From: Gimesia benthica
GTDB lineage: Bacteria > Planctomycetota > Planctomycetia > Planctomycetales > Planctomycetaceae
NCBI RefSeq assembly: GCF_009720525.1
Contig: NZ_CP043930.1
Location: 2,391,501 to 2,455,500, forward strand
DNA: 64,000 nt
Direction of reading: 5' to 3'
Shown: positions 16,795 through 29,840 of the stretch, one piece after another
How positions within the stretch are numbered: the first letter of the stretch is position 1
How the letters are laid out: each line of letters begins with the position of its first letter
Made by a program: the position numbers and the translations under genes
Notes under the pieces: generated by a model
Told to the model about the DNA's origin: nothing
Database searches by the model: none
Seen by the model: only the letters and a program-made list of their open reading frames with translations

Positions 16795-18432
16795 ATGCCC
16801 GCTTCCGCTCGCAACTGGATCCTGGCCTGCCTCCCTGCCGGAGTCGTGGCGCTGGTGATCTCCCTGGTTGCCTGGGCTTCGAGCAGCCCTCTGAAGAAGA
16901 CGGAACCGATCCCCGTTCTGCAGAATGAGGATTCACTGAACCGCACGGTCGATCAGGTAGATCAGTTCTTCACACAAGAATGGGAGGAGCGAGAACTCGT
17001 CCCCGCGGCGGTGGCAGACGAACTGACACAGATGCGTCGGCTTTCACTCGCTTTGCATGGCACAATACCGTCCCTGGAAGAGATACGTGAATTCCAGGCG
17101 ATGTCGGGAGGTGATCGACTGGAGCGCTGGACCTTAAAACTTCTCGATGACCGTCGCTTCGCCGATTATTTTTCCGAGCGATTCACACGCGCTTTTGTTG
17201 GAGTCGCACAGGGACAATTCATTGTCTTTCGTCGCGATCGCTTCAAAGCCTGGCTGAGCGAACAGATTCAGGCCAATACGCCTTATGATGAACTGGTCAG
17301 AAAATTGATTGCCGGCGAAGGGCTCTGGACCGGCGACCCGGAAACCAATTTCATCACCGCGGCAGTCGCGGATGGCAATCTGGATCGGAACAAACTGACG
17401 GGCAGCACCGTGCGTGCATTTCTGGGACAGCGGATCGATTGTGCCCAGTGTCATGATCATCCTTTCGATCACTGGAAGCAGACCGATTTCGAAGGTCTAA
17501 CCGCTTTTTACGGTCAGGTGGAAGTACAGGTTCTCGGCGTGCGTCAGAACAAAAAGCTGAAGTACGAAGTTGAGGATCGAAATACGCTGGAAACTCGGAC
17601 GGTTGCTCCGCAGGTTCCTTTCCTGAATGAGTGCCTGCCTGAGGAAGGGACACTGCGTGAGCGACTGGCGACCTGGGTGACACACCCCGACAACCGTCGT
17701 TTCGAACGTGCGTCTGCCAATCGAATCTGGGGTCTGTTGTTCGGCGTACCTTATATCGATCCCGTCGATGATCTTCCCGCGCCCACTGACCTGACTCAGG
17801 AAGCCCCGGACCTGCTCGACATTCTGGGCCAGGACTTTCGCGAGAACGGATACGACATCAAACGTCTGATTCAGATCATCGTGGCATCGAAACCGTTTCA
17901 ACGATCATCAACCACAGACATGGTTGACGCAGAAGAGATCCAACGGGCAACCCGTGCATGGGCGCTGTTCCCCCTGGTCCGACTGCGTCCCGAGCAGATC
18001 ATCGGTTCCATGCTGCAATCATCCTCGCTGAAAACCATCGACCAGAATTCGAATCTGTTTATGCGGGCACGTCGCTTTTTCTCGGAAATCGATTTTGTAC
18101 GCGAATATGGGGACCTGGGTAGTGACGAACTGAATGACTTTCCGGGAACGATTCCCCAGGCTCTGTTGCGGATGAATGGTCAGTTTGCCAGAGATAACGG
18201 CAGTGCCTCCCCATTTAATTCGGTTGGTCGGATCACATCGCTGGACATTTCAAATGACAAGCGGATTGAAACCTGTTTCCTCGTCTGCCTGTCCCGACCA
18301 CCGACAGAAGTAGAGCTGACGCACTTTTTGAAACAGTATGAGTCTGCTTCGAATCAGAAACAGCGCGAAAAAGTCACCGAGGACCTGTTCTGGGCGCTGT
18401 ATAATTCACCCGAATTTTCATGGAATCATTAA
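16795..18432 (+). CDS. DUF1549/DUF1553 domain protein (planctomycete PSCyt2/PSD1 type)
   Basis: Encodes 545 residues from ATG 16795 (AGGA ribosome site). An N-terminal hydrophobic helix (about 8-28) anchors or exports it. The DUF1549 part (about 45-250) contains CAQCHDHPFDHW (Cys216, Cys219, His220), a haem- or metal-binding-like CxxCH motif typical of the family. The DUF1553 part (about 280-540) includes ASANRIWGLLFG and DFRENGYDIKRLIQIIVAS. It is shorter than many planctomycete members because it lacks an N-terminal PSCyt1 cytochrome-like or LamG domain. Three bases separate its stop from the DUF1501 gene, the usual two-gene unit. The biochemical role of the pair is unknown. Confidence 0.9.
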   Translation: MPASARNWILACLPAGVVALVISLVAWASSSPLKKTEPIPVLQNEDSLNRTVDQVDQFFTQEWEERELVPAAVADELTQMRRLSLALHGTIPSLEEIREFQAMSGGDRLERWTLKLLDDRRFADYFSERFTRAFVGVAQGQFIVFRRDRFKAWLSEQIQANTPYDELVRKLIAGEGLWTGDPETNFITAAVADGNLDRNKLTGSTVRAFLGQRIDCAQCHDHPFDHWKQTDFEGLTAFYGQVEVQVLGVRQNKKLKYEVEDRNTLETRTVAPQVPFLNECLPEEGTLRERLATWVTHPDNRRFERASANRIWGLLFGVPYIDPVDDLPAPTDLTQEAPDLLDILGQDFRENGYDIKRLIQIIVASKPFQRSSTTDMVDAEEIQRATRAWALFPLVRLRPEQIIGSMLQSSSLKTIDQNSNLFMRARRFFSEIDFVREYGDLGSDELNDFPGTIPQALLRMNGQFARDNGSASPFNSVGRITSLDISNDKRIETCFLVCLSRPPTEVELTHFLKQYESASNQKQREKVTEDLFWALYNSPEFSWNH

Positions 18433-18435
18433 GCC

Positions 18436-19704
18436 ATGTTCGAATTTCCTCTGTTTTCACAATCGCTGAGTCGCCGGGACCTATGCAAGGTTGCGCTGGG
18501 AGGTACTCTCTCCTTCATGCTGCCCGGCTTTGATCTTCAGGCTGCGCAGAAGCGAGGGCCGGAACGGCGAAAATCGGTAATTACGCTCTGGATGGGAGGC
18601 GGCCCCAGTCAGCTTGAAACGTGGGATCCACACCCGGGGACTCAAATCGGTGGTCCGGGTAAAGCGATCTCTACCGTCGTCCCGGGTCTACAGATTTCCG
18701 ATATGTATCCACTGCTCGCGGAACAGCTGGGTGGAATGTCTGTGATTCGGTCGATGGTTTCCAAAGAAGGAGACCACGAACGGGGTACGAAATATCTCAA
18801 AACCGGTTACCGCCCGGAACCGACGACCGTCTATCCCGCACTGGGTGCGATCATCACGCACGAAGCTCCCGACAAAGGACTGGAAATCCCACAACATATT
18901 TCCATGGGTAACACCCAGTTTCCGGCTCGGGGCGGTTATCTGGGGGCACACCTCGATGCGTTTCGCGTTCCCGATCCCGGTAAGAATATTGGCAATATGC
19001 GATCCGGGGTGGGAGATCCCCGCCAGGAGCGGCGGCTGGAAAACCTGAATGTCGTCTCCCAGGCATTTCGCAGAGGACGCACCATCCAGACTCAAAAAAC
19101 GTTGCATCAGTCGACCATCGATCGTGCCCTGACCATGATGAGTTCCGAACAACTGCAGGCATTCGAAATTGAAAAAGAACCGGCAGCCGTCCGCGCCGCT
19201 TATGGTGACTCTCCTTTCGGACGTGGTTGCCTGGTCGCCCGAAGGCTCGTCGAACAGGGTGTGCATTCAATCGAAGTCAATCTGAATGGCTGGGACAGCC
19301 ATGCGAACAACTACACCGGACATCAGACTCAATCAAAAATTCTCGACCCCGCTTTCGCTACGCTGCTCAAAGAACTCAAAGAACGGGATCTGCTCGATTC
19401 GACAATTGTGCTTTGTATCGGCGAATTCGGACGGACTCCCAAGATCAATCCGCTGGACGGACGCGACCACTGGCCTTCTGGATTCTCCTGTATTGTGGGC
19501 GGAGGTGGCCTGAAAGGGGATACAATTATCGGAGAAACAGATCCCACCGGAAAAGAAAAAGATCCGACCGAACCGGTTCGCATTCAGGATCTGTACGCCA
19601 CGATTCTGCAGAAGCTTCAAATCGACTTCACCAAAGAACTGATTTCCCCCATCGGCCGACCGCTGGCTCTGAGCGATGGAACTCCGATTGACAAGCTGGT
19701 CTGA
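18436..19704 (+). CDS. DUF1501 protein with Tat signal
   Basis: Encodes 422 residues. A twin-arginine signal (SRRDLCKVALGG, Arg13-Arg14) precedes a hydrophobic stretch ending near AAQ, so it should be exported folded. The mature part follows the DUF1501 family, which has an alkaline-phosphatase/sulfatase-like fold: VITLWMGGGPSQLETWDPHP near the N-terminus, GDHERGTKY, and GEFGRTPKINPLDGRDHW near the C-terminus. These Asp/His clusters resemble metal ligands of the superfamily, but the reaction is not known. It is co-transcribed with the DUF1549 gene three bases upstream. Confidence 0.92.
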   Translation: MFEFPLFSQSLSRRDLCKVALGGTLSFMLPGFDLQAAQKRGPERRKSVITLWMGGGPSQLETWDPHPGTQIGGPGKAISTVVPGLQISDMYPLLAEQLGGMSVIRSMVSKEGDHERGTKYLKTGYRPEPTTVYPALGAIITHEAPDKGLEIPQHISMGNTQFPARGGYLGAHLDAFRVPDPGKNIGNMRSGVGDPRQERRLENLNVVSQAFRRGRTIQTQKTLHQSTIDRALTMMSSEQLQAFEIEKEPAAVRAAYGDSPFGRGCLVARRLVEQGVHSIEVNLNGWDSHANNYTGHQTQSKILDPAFATLLKELKERDLLDSTIVLCIGEFGRTPKINPLDGRDHWPSGFSCIVGGGGLKGDTIIGETDPTGKEKDPTEPVRIQDLYATILQKLQIDFTKELISPIGRPLALSDGTPIDKLV

Positions 19705-19743
19705 GCCTGCGTTTGTATACTCTGCCGCCTGAGAAGAAAATTC

Positions 19744-19830
19744 CGGGAAACAGGGAAAATGCTTGCGAGTGTGCAGGAAAGAATCTAACTTGTTAAGGAG
19801 AACAGTTCCCCCAGGGATCCCTGTTTCCCG
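19744..19830 (+). repeat. 13-bp perfect inverted repeat and overlapping palindrome in the leader of the PQQ-like gene
   Basis: CGGGAAACAGGGA (19744-19756) is the exact reverse complement of TCCCTGTTTCCCG (19818-19830), with a 61-base loop. The right arm overlaps a 12-base palindrome CAGGGATCCCTG (19812-19823), so two alternative structures compete. The repeat fills much of the 171-base gap between the DUF1501 gene and the gene starting at 19876. No T-run follows, so a simple terminator is unlikely. Confidence 0.6.
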
Positions 19831-19875
19831 TATCAAGCCGCTTTCCTTCATTCCTGTTTCTTATGGAATCCGATC

Positions 19876-21150
19876 ATGCAGCGTTTCCTTCCCCTGCTCA
19901 TTCTTTCTGTTGGATTTGGTATTTCGGTCAGTCATGTCAGCCAGGCTGCTGACTGGTCTCAATTTCGAGGTCCTTCCGGGAATGGAGTTTCAGAGTCAAC
20001 GGGATTACCTACGGAATGGAGTGCCGAGAAAAACATCCTCTGGAAAACGAAACTTCCCGGGCATGGCTCTTCCAGCCCGGTTCTCTTCGGTGACCAGATT
20101 TTTCTGACCGCTTATACCGATTACGGTTTGACTGCAGAAGACGACGGGAACCCGGCTGACCTGCGGCTGCACGTCATTTCAATCAATCGGGAAGATGGCA
20201 AAATCATGTGGGACCAGTCAGTGGCCCCCTTGAATCAGGTGCAGAAAATCACCAAGCGGATTGTGGATCATGGTTACGCCAGTGGGACGCCCGCCTGTGA
20301 TGAAACCGGCGTCTACGCCTTCTTTGGTACCTCGGGAGTAGTCGCTTACGATTTGAAGGGAAACCTCAAATGGCAGGCAGATGTCGGCAATAAGACCGCG
20401 GGATTTGGTTCTGCCTCCTCGCCGATCCTCTACAAAGACTTCGTGATCATCAATGCCAGTATCGAAAGCGAGACAGTCTATGCTCTGGAGAAAGCGACTG
20501 GGAAAGTCGCCTGGAAGGCTGAGAACATCGTCCGGGCCTGGACGACGCCTTCTATCGTCGATGTACCGGGAGGCAAGCAGGAGCTGGTAGTGAATCAGAA
20601 AAACCAGATCCTGGGATTCGATCCTGATACCGGTAAACAGCTCTGGACCTGCGAAGGGATTCAGGACTATGTTGTTCCGGTCGTCGTTCAAAACGAAGGC
20701 ATCCTCTACTGTCTTGGAGGTCGCAGCAATCGCAGTATTGCCGTTCGTCCCGGTGGTCGGGGAGACGTCACAAAAACCCATAAGCTCTGGGAAGTGAACG
20801 TCGGTGCCAACGTAACTTCACCCGTCTTCCACGAAGGGCATCTTTATTGGGCCAGCGATCGAGGGATTGCATTCTGTCTGAACGCGAAAAATGGTGAAGT
20901 CGTCTATAAAAACCGGCTGCCGACAAAATCCCGGCTGTATGCCTCAATTGTTCTGGCGGATGACAAACTGTATGTCACGACCCGCGACAATGGGGTCGTC
21001 GTGCTCAAAGCGGTGCCGGAGTACGTTGAACTGGCTCGGAATGAAATCAAGTCTGATGAAGACCTGTTTAATGCTTCGCCGGCAGTCAGTGAGGGGAGTA
21101 TTTACCTGCGGACCAACGGTTATCTGTACCGAATAGCGGAGCAGAAATAG
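19876..21150 (+). CDS. Secreted PQQ-like beta-propeller repeat protein
   Basis: Encodes 424 residues. An N-terminal signal peptide (about 1-24, ending SQA-A) is followed by ADWSQFRGPSGNGVSE, a motif common at the mature start of planctomycete PQQ-like proteins. Blades recur with Trp-rich strands: WKTKLPG, MWDQSVAP, LKWQADVG, VAWKAEN, LWTCEG and LWEVNVG. Repeats of this type form seven- or eight-bladed propellers; here no quinoprotein dehydrogenase active-site residues could be confirmed, so it may be a binding or scaffold protein in the periplasm. It lies downstream of the DUF1549/DUF1501 pair behind a structured leader. Confidence 0.88.
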   Translation: MQRFLPLLILSVGFGISVSHVSQAADWSQFRGPSGNGVSESTGLPTEWSAEKNILWKTKLPGHGSSSPVLFGDQIFLTAYTDYGLTAEDDGNPADLRLHVISINREDGKIMWDQSVAPLNQVQKITKRIVDHGYASGTPACDETGVYAFFGTSGVVAYDLKGNLKWQADVGNKTAGFGSASSPILYKDFVIINASIESETVYALEKATGKVAWKAENIVRAWTTPSIVDVPGGKQELVVNQKNQILGFDPDTGKQLWTCEGIQDYVVPVVVQNEGILYCLGGRSNRSIAVRPGGRGDVTKTHKLWEVNVGANVTSPVFHEGHLYWASDRGIAFCLNAKNGEVVYKNRLPTKSRLYASIVLADDKLYVTTRDNGVVVLKAVPEYVELARNEIKSDEDLFNASPAVSEGSIYLRTNGYLYRIAEQK

Positions 21151-21269
21151 AAATAGACCGAAGCGATTCTGGTGAAATCACTTACCGTAGCTCACGACTT
21201 TGACGTAGCTCCCCGATACCACCTTCGAACCGCTGGAAATCCCGATTCAGGAGCTCTACAATACGGAGC

Positions 21270-22145
21270 ATGACTGAATCATCGACTCAAAATTCGCACC
21301 TCTTCAAAACGATCGGCGTCATTGGCGTCGGTCTGCTGGGAGGTTCTATTGCCGCTGCAGCGCGACAGCGACATCTGGCGGAAACGATTCTCGGAGCAGG
21401 ACGAAATCCTTCCAGGATGCGGGCTGCCCAGCAGTCAGGACTGCTGGATCGGGGATCAACCAACATCGCAGAGACGGCAGCCCAGTCCGACCTTGTGGTC
21501 GTCTGCACACCTGTCAACAATATCGTCCAGTTCATTCGCATCGTGGCTCAAAACAGCCGCCCGGGAACGGTGATTACCGATGTTGGCAGTACCAAGCAGA
21601 AAATCTGCTCCGAATTGTATGGGAGCCTGCCTGAGGGAGTCACATTTGTGGCATCACATCCCCTGGCCGGATCTGAAAAAGCCGGATTTGAATTTGCCGA
21701 CCCCGAACTGTTTGAGGGTCGTCCCTGTGTGGTGACGCCCGATGATCAAACCCCGGATGAGGCCATCGAGCGGGTTAAAGGTTTCTGGGAAGCCCTGGGA
21801 ATGCACGTTCTGCAGACCACGCCTGAAAATCATGATCGGATTCTGGCAGAAACCAGTCATCTACCGCATGTAATTTCCTCAGCCCTGGCGATGACTCTGT
21901 CAGAAGAGAATCGTCCGTTTACGTCTACCGGGTTTCGCGATACGACCCGGATCGCCGGCGGTGACCCATCGATCTGGATCGATATCCTGCTCAGCAACAG
22001 CGATGCCATTATTGAAAGCATCGACAAATATACCCAGTCCCTCGCCCGGTTGAGGGAGGCCATCGTCAACCAGGATGAAAAACAGCTGCGTCAGCTGCTG
22101 GAAGATGGCAAAAAGAATCACGATGCATTAAATTCAGCACCGTAA
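21270..22145 (+). CDS. tyrA: Prephenate dehydrogenase
   Basis: Encodes 291 residues. It oxidatively decarboxylates prephenate to 4-hydroxyphenylpyruvate in tyrosine synthesis. The N-terminal Rossmann motif is GVIGVGLLGGSIAAA (about 17-31). The family signatures SHPLAGSEKAGFEFADPELF, ETSHLPHVISSALAMTL and GFRDTTRIAGGDPSIW are intact and include the substrate-binding His and Arg positions. There is no C-terminal ACT domain and no chorismate-mutase fusion, so feedback control by tyrosine is not obvious from the protein. It is followed 76 bases later by purL in the same direction; the two pathways are unrelated, so this is probably simple co-transcription. Confidence 0.93.
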   Translation: MTESSTQNSHLFKTIGVIGVGLLGGSIAAAARQRHLAETILGAGRNPSRMRAAQQSGLLDRGSTNIAETAAQSDLVVVCTPVNNIVQFIRIVAQNSRPGTVITDVGSTKQKICSELYGSLPEGVTFVASHPLAGSEKAGFEFADPELFEGRPCVVTPDDQTPDEAIERVKGFWEALGMHVLQTTPENHDRILAETSHLPHVISSALAMTLSEENRPFTSTGFRDTTRIAGGDPSIWIDILLSNSDAIIESIDKYTQSLARLREAIVNQDEKQLRQLLEDGKKNHDALNSAP

Positions 22146-22221
22146 GTGGAAACCAGTCTGATCCCGAAAATCCACAATCTCAGCCTGTCCCTGACTCAAA
22201 TCAACTGTAACGGAACACACT

Positions 22222-25137
<2,916 letters not shown>

Positions 25138-25573
25138 ACGGTCTCAAAGTGGACATTTTTCTGATCTGAGTTTACAAACAAAATTTGCTTTTCCCTGCGC
25201 GCCTCTTCCCTGAGAACTCCCGGTTCCCCCCAGAATAATCCTTCCCCGGGGGGCCGGTTCGAGTAGAATAGCGACAGACGTCTGAAAATGGATTTTATGC
25301 CAATCATGGGGATCTGTACGGAATATTCCCGGTAGTCCAGATTGACGGGAAACCCCTGTAATTTCTCGGTTTATGGTCGCAAAGTCTATTCTCAGGCATT
25401 ACGATAGAGTCTTGTCAGACTTGGAATGGCACGTTGTCTGAAATGGTTCGCATGCTCGTTGGCGTGCTCGCCCGGCGTCGATTACCTGTGAAGACAGGAG
25501 AGATGAACCAGCAGTTCTTACGGAACATTCTGCTGCAGGCAGTGTTTACCTTTGTAGAAAGGTGTTTAAACGG
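25138..25573. other. 436-base intergenic region with GC hairpin and repeated CAGAC/GTCTG sites
   Basis: Separates purL from the MoxR block. A GC-rich stem (CCGG 25220-25223 and CCCCCC 25226-25231, pairing with GGGGGG 25248-25253 and CCGG 25254-25257) lacks a T-run, so it is only terminator-like. Further down are a 10-base palindrome CAGACGTCTG (25275-25284) and an inverted pair TCAGAC (25415-25420) / GTCTGA (25436-25441). The promoter of the following operon should lie here, but no convincing -35/-10 pair was found. Confidence 0.55.
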
Positions 25574-26650
25574 ATGTCGGACGTACAAAATGAATCCACA
25601 GGATCTCCCGATCTGGAAATCACGCGGGAGTCGATTGATAAACTGAGTTCTGCCTACCAGCAGATTCATGGCGAAATGTCAAAAGTAATTGTCGGTCAGG
25701 ATGACGTGATCGAACAGTTGCTGATTGCCCTGTTCAGCCGGGGGCACTGTCTGCTGGAAGGGGTACCCGGGCTGGCGAAAACCCTGATGATCAGCTCGCT
25801 GGCACAAACGCTATCGATGTCGTTCAGCCGCATCCAGTTTACCCCCGACCTGATGCCCGCCGACATTACGGGAACCGACGTACTCCAGGAAAATCGCGAG
25901 TCAGGCGAACGCGAATTTCGTTTCATTCCTGGTCCGCTGTTTCACAATATGGTCCTCGCGGATGAAATCAACCGAACGCCTCCCAAAACACAGGCAGCGC
26001 TGCTGGAAGCGATGCAGGAGCACCAGGTGACTGTCGGACAGACGCGACACCTGCTCAGTGATCCCTTCTTCGTTCTGGCGACACAGAACCCGATCGAACA
26101 GGAAGGGACCTACTCTCTGCCCGAAGCACAGCAGGACCGCTTCATGTTCAAAGTGTATGTGAAGTACCCGTCGTTCCAGGAAGAACGACAGATCGCCCGC
26201 CGGACAACCTCTGATTCTAACGACAAAATCGAACACGTCTTGACAGCCGTGGATGTACTGGAGATTCAAAAGATCGTACGACAGGTCCCCGTCTCGGACC
26301 ATGTCATCGATTATGCACTGGCACTGGTCAGACAGACCCGGATCAATGAACCGGGAACCCCTGATTTCATCAATGAGTGGCTGAGCTGGGGAGCTGGTCC
26401 GCGCGCGGTACAGAACCTGTTGCTTGGTGGAAAAACACGTGCTCTGTTGAACGGAAACGCTCACGTCTCAACAGAAGATATCAGCGCTCTGGCCGCTCCC
26501 GTGTTGCGGCATCGTATCGTGACGAACTTCGCTGCGGAATCGGAAGGGATTACCTCCGACCTGGTGATTGAGCGTTTGATAAAAGAGACACCGTCTAAGG
26601 AAGGCGAACTGACCAGTGACCCAAGATTACAGAAAATTTTTGCTGCCTGA
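25574..26650 (+). CDS. MoxR-family AAA+ ATPase
   Basis: Encodes 358 residues from ATG 25574 (AAGGTG ribosome site); a GTG at 25562 adds only four residues. Walker A is GVPGLAKT, Walker B is LADEINR followed by [21 protein letters not shown], and sensor 1 is [25 protein letters not shown], all diagnostic of MoxR. These cytoplasmic chaperone-like ATPases mature VWA-domain partners and metalloenzymes. It overlaps the DUF58 gene by 35 bases and heads a run containing two VWA membrane proteins, the usual MoxR partners. Confidence 0.95.
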   Translation: MSDVQNESTGSPDLEITRESIDKLSSAYQQIHGEMSKVIVGQDDVIEQLLIALFSRGHCLLEGVPGLAKTLMISSLAQTLSMSFSRIQFTPDLMPADITGTDVLQENRESGEREFRFIPGPLFHNMVLADEINRTPPKTQAALLEAMQEHQVTVGQTRHLLSDPFFVLATQNPIEQEGTYSLPEAQQDRFMFKVYVKYPSFQEERQIARRTTSDSNDKIEHVLTAVDVLEIQKIVRQVPVSDHVIDYALALVRQTRINEPGTPDFINEWLSWGAGPRAVQNLLLGGKTRALLNGNAHVSTEDISALAAPVLRHRIVTNFAAESEGITSDLVIERLIKETPSKEGELTSDPRLQKIFAA

Positions 26651-27527
26651 AGCCATCTCCCGCATCTCGCGGCTGGAAATTCGGGCACGCTCGATCGTCG
26701 AAGGCTTTCTGTCCGGGTTGCACCGTAGTCCTTTTTTCGGCCAGTCGGTGGAATTCGCTCAGCACCGCGAGTATGCCCCCGGAGATGACGTCCGTAATAT
26801 CGACTGGAAGGTCTGGTCGAAAACTGACAAGTATTACATCAAGCAGTACGAAGAAGACACCAACCTCCGCACCACCCTGCTCGTCGACGTCAGCGAATCG
26901 ATGCAGTTTGGTACGGGACCGTTGAATAAATATGAATACGGGTGTACGGCAGCGGCTGCCCTGGCTTACCTGCTGCTCAAACAGCAGGACTCAGTGGGGC
27001 TGGTCACTTTCGATGACGCCATTCGCTCCAAAGTTCCTGCACTAAGTAAGCGAACTCACCTGAATTCACTACTGAGTGCCCTGGCGGCAGAAAAACCTGC
27101 TCAAAAAACGGACATTTATGACGTACTAAAAGAGGTCGCCGAAACGCGATCACAAAAAGGGACGATCATCCTCATATCCGATTTATTCGTTAATCGTGAA
27201 AGTCTGTTCAAAGGGCTGCGACTGCTGCAGTATCGCGGACACGATCTGATGCTCTTGCACATTCTGGATGATCAGGAGCTCGACTTTGATTATGCAGGTA
27301 CGACTCGGTTCGAAGGGATGGAAGAAACAGGCGAACTGGTCTGCGATCCCCGCTCCTTGCGCGAGGGCTATCTCAAGGCTATGCATGAGTTTCTGCATGA
27401 TGTAAAACGCCGTTGTGCCAGCAATAAATTTGACTATCAGACCATCCGCACCAGCGAGTATCTTGATGCCGCCCTGGCGCATTACCTGAACCACCGGATC
27501 GGCATGCAACAGTCGATCCGACAATAA
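26616..27527 (+). CDS. DUF58 / VWA-like protein
   Basis: Encodes 303 residues from a GTG at 26616 inside the end of the MoxR gene; no later start would keep the N-terminal domain. The DUF58 core motif [20 protein letters not shown] is at about 49-68. A VWA-type fold follows with a metal-site DVSESM (about 91-96) and ISDLF (about 187-191). It has no signal peptide or transmembrane stretch, so it is cytoplasmic. In MoxR operons the DUF58 protein is the standard partner placed between the ATPase and the VWA membrane proteins. The molecular role is undefined. Confidence 0.93.
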   Translation: MTQDYRKFLLPEAISRISRLEIRARSIVEGFLSGLHRSPFFGQSVEFAQHREYAPGDDVRNIDWKVWSKTDKYYIKQYEEDTNLRTTLLVDVSESMQFGTGPLNKYEYGCTAAAALAYLLLKQQDSVGLVTFDDAIRSKVPALSKRTHLNSLLSALAAEKPAQKTDIYDVLKEVAETRSQKGTIILISDLFVNRESLFKGLRLLQYRGHDLMLLHILDDQELDFDYAGTTRFEGMEETGELVCDPRSLREGYLKAMHEFLHDVKRRCASNKFDYQTIRTSEYLDAALAHYLNHRIGMQQSIRQ

Positions 27528-27572
27528 GCAACGAATTGACCACCCCTGACACACTCAACTGATAAATAGTTT

Positions 27573-29840
27573 ATGGAAGCCTGGTTAACACAACATTTTG
27601 TGAATTCAGCACTGGTCTATACCGGTGTCGCGATGGTCGCTGCGCCGATCATTATCCATCTGATTAACCGCTTCCAGTACAAACGTGTCCGTTTTGCCGC
27701 CATGGAATTCCTGCTGCAAAGCCAGCAGACCAACCAGCGGCGGGTGCTTCTGGAACAACTGCTGCTTCTGCTGCTGCGGATTCTGTTAATCGTCTGTCTG
27801 CTGCTCCTGATTGCGCGGCTGATTCTCGATCCGGATCAGCTCTCTATGTTTCAAGGAGCCAAATCGCATCACGTGATCATACTCGACGACAGCGGCTCCA
27901 TGCGCAATGTCTGGGGTGAGCAGTCGGCGTTTCAGGAAGGACTGCAGGTAGTCCGTAAAATTGCCGCGGAGGGGACGAGTCGTCCCAACACCGAAAAATT
28001 CTCTCTGATCCTGCTCTCCCGCGCGGACGCGCCACTGTTCCTGCAACGTGATATCAACGAGGAACTGATCAACGAACTCGATGCCAAGCTCGGTAATCTT
28101 ACCTGTTCCCATCAGAGCCTTGACCTGAATCAGGGACTGGAAGCGGCTGCGGATCTGCTGAATGAAGACCGGGCGGTGATTAAAACACTGCACCTGATTT
28201 CCGACTTCCGTAAAGCAGACTGGCAGGAGAAAAAATCGGTCGCAGCTACGATCGAAAAACTGAGTAGCAACGATACTACGATCAATCTGGTCAGAACGGT
28301 TCCCGACTCACAGCCCAACCTGGCGATTACGGAACTCTCGGGCGCTACGGAGGTCGCAGCCGTCGATGTCCCACTCCGGTTGCGTGTCAGCGTTAAAAAC
28401 TTTGGTGACAAGGTGGCTCAAGATGTCCGCGTCTCGGCGTTTGTCGATCAGAACAAACTGCCGATGAGCATTGTATTTGACAAGATTGAAGCCGGCAGCG
28501 AAGTCTCCCAGGATTTTGATGTCGTGTTCAATAAACCGAATCTGCATCAGATTAATGTCAGTCTGAGTAACGATGCACTCGACAGCGACAACGAACGTTT
28601 TCTGTCCATTAACGTAAAACAATCAAATCCAGTTCTGATTGTGGACGGAAATCCTTCCGGCAACGAATGGATGTACGTCCAGACCGCGATTGCTCCCGAC
28701 GCCGCCATCACAGGATTTGCGCCCTCGGTCGAAAATGTCGACTACCTGCGCAGACACCCATTGAATCAGTTTAAGAATATCTACCTGCTTAATGTGACCG
28801 AGTTGCCTCTCGATGCAATTGATGCCCTGGAAACATTCGTCAAAAACGGGGGCGGCCTGATCTGGTTCGCAGGCCCCTCGGTCCAGCCTGCGTTTTATAA
28901 CGACAAACTTTACAAGGAAGGGAACGGACTGTTTCCAGCGCCCCTGGAAATTGCGCCTCGTGACCTGCCTGCACGCGACTCGAATACGCTGGTCGACCTG
29001 GAAGTCGGTGACCATCCGCTGTTTTCAGTTTTCGCAGGTCAGGACAATCCCCTGATTGAAGCGGTGTCGATCATGCGTTACTTCCCGATTTCTGCCGAGT
29101 GGCTGCAAAATAAGGCTGCCGCCGCTTCGGGAGTCAGCATCATCGCCAAGCTAAGAAATCAGGATCCGCTGATCCTGGAACACCGACTGGGAAAAGGACG
29201 CATTATTACCTGTCTGACTTCTGCCGGTCCTGTCCAGACCAGCGAAGGAGAGCCTTGGAATTCCTGGGCACTGAATCCGAGTTATATCGTCTTCCAGTTG
29301 GAGCTGCAGAAATACCTGGTCCAGTCTCGCTCCCACGAGCAGGCTGAGACATCCGGGGATCCTATCGCCTTCTCACTGGATGCAGCGACCTACACCGATG
29401 AAGTAGAAATCCTGACTCCTGTGACGGCCGGCGGGCGGACCGTACGACTCAAGGCCACTCCCCAACAGGACAGCGACGCGAGTAACTCAGGTGACCTGAA
29501 ACTGATCACGACTTTTCGCGAGACCGACCAGCCGGGTGTCTACACAGTACAGCTGAAGCGTCAGGACCAGACTGTTGAATCCCAAATGTATGCTTTCAAC
29601 TTCCCTGTCACCGAAAGTAACCTGGAACTGGCGACGACAGATGAACTCACTGCCGAGTTAGGAAATTCTCCCTCAATTCAGATTCAGGAACCCGGTGAAT
29701 TCCAGTGGATTCAGGGCCAGGAAGCGGGGCGGGAAATCACCAACACGATTCTGATCATCCTGTTTATACTATTGCTCTGTGAACAGCTGCTGGCTTACCG
29801 CCTGAGCTACCATCCCCAGACTGCGAGCGTTGCCGCATGA
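27573..29840 (+). CDS. BatA-like membrane protein with VWA domain
   Basis: Encodes 755 residues. The N-terminus is the aerotolerance-regulator (BatA) type: a first membrane helix, IIIHLINRFQYKRVRFAAMEFL, then a second helix rich in Leu (about 53-80). A VWA domain (about 92-260) has the metal site DDSGSM. CARDB-like and class I glutamine-amidotransferase-like segments occupy about 260-560, and the C-terminal helix (about 725-745) anchors the protein again. The VWA part lies between membrane helices and so may face the periplasm. The final ATGA overlaps the start of the next VWA gene (translational coupling). Bat-type operons have been linked to stress tolerance and envelope integrity; here the function is inferred only from that. 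Confidence 0.88.
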   Translation: MEAWLTQHFVNSALVYTGVAMVAAPIIIHLINRFQYKRVRFAAMEFLLQSQQTNQRRVLLEQLLLLLLRILLIVCLLLLIARLILDPDQLSMFQGAKSHHVIILDDSGSMRNVWGEQSAFQEGLQVVRKIAAEGTSRPNTEKFSLILLSRADAPLFLQRDINEELINELDAKLGNLTCSHQSLDLNQGLEAAADLLNEDRAVIKTLHLISDFRKADWQEKKSVAATIEKLSSNDTTINLVRTVPDSQPNLAITELSGATEVAAVDVPLRLRVSVKNFGDKVAQDVRVSAFVDQNKLPMSIVFDKIEAGSEVSQDFDVVFNKPNLHQINVSLSNDALDSDNERFLSINVKQSNPVLIVDGNPSGNEWMYVQTAIAPDAAITGFAPSVENVDYLRRHPLNQFKNIYLLNVTELPLDAIDALETFVKNGGGLIWFAGPSVQPAFYNDKLYKEGNGLFPAPLEIAPRDLPARDSNTLVDLEVGDHPLFSVFAGQDNPLIEAVSIMRYFPISAEWLQNKAAAASGVSIIAKLRNQDPLILEHRLGKGRIITCLTSAGPVQTSEGEPWNSWALNPSYIVFQLELQKYLVQSRSHEQAETSGDPIAFSLDAATYTDEVEILTPVTAGGRTVRLKATPQQDSDASNSGDLKLITTFRETDQPGVYTVQLKRQDQTVESQMYAFNFPVTESNLELATTDELTAELGNSPSIQIQEPGEFQWIQGQEAGREITNTILIILFILLLCEQLLAYRLSYHPQTASVAA

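Noticed and set aside
25250-25275. tRNA-like GGTTCGAG segment
   Set aside because: The flanking bases do not form a T-stem and no acceptor or anticodon stem can be drawn; it lies next to a GC hairpin after purL.
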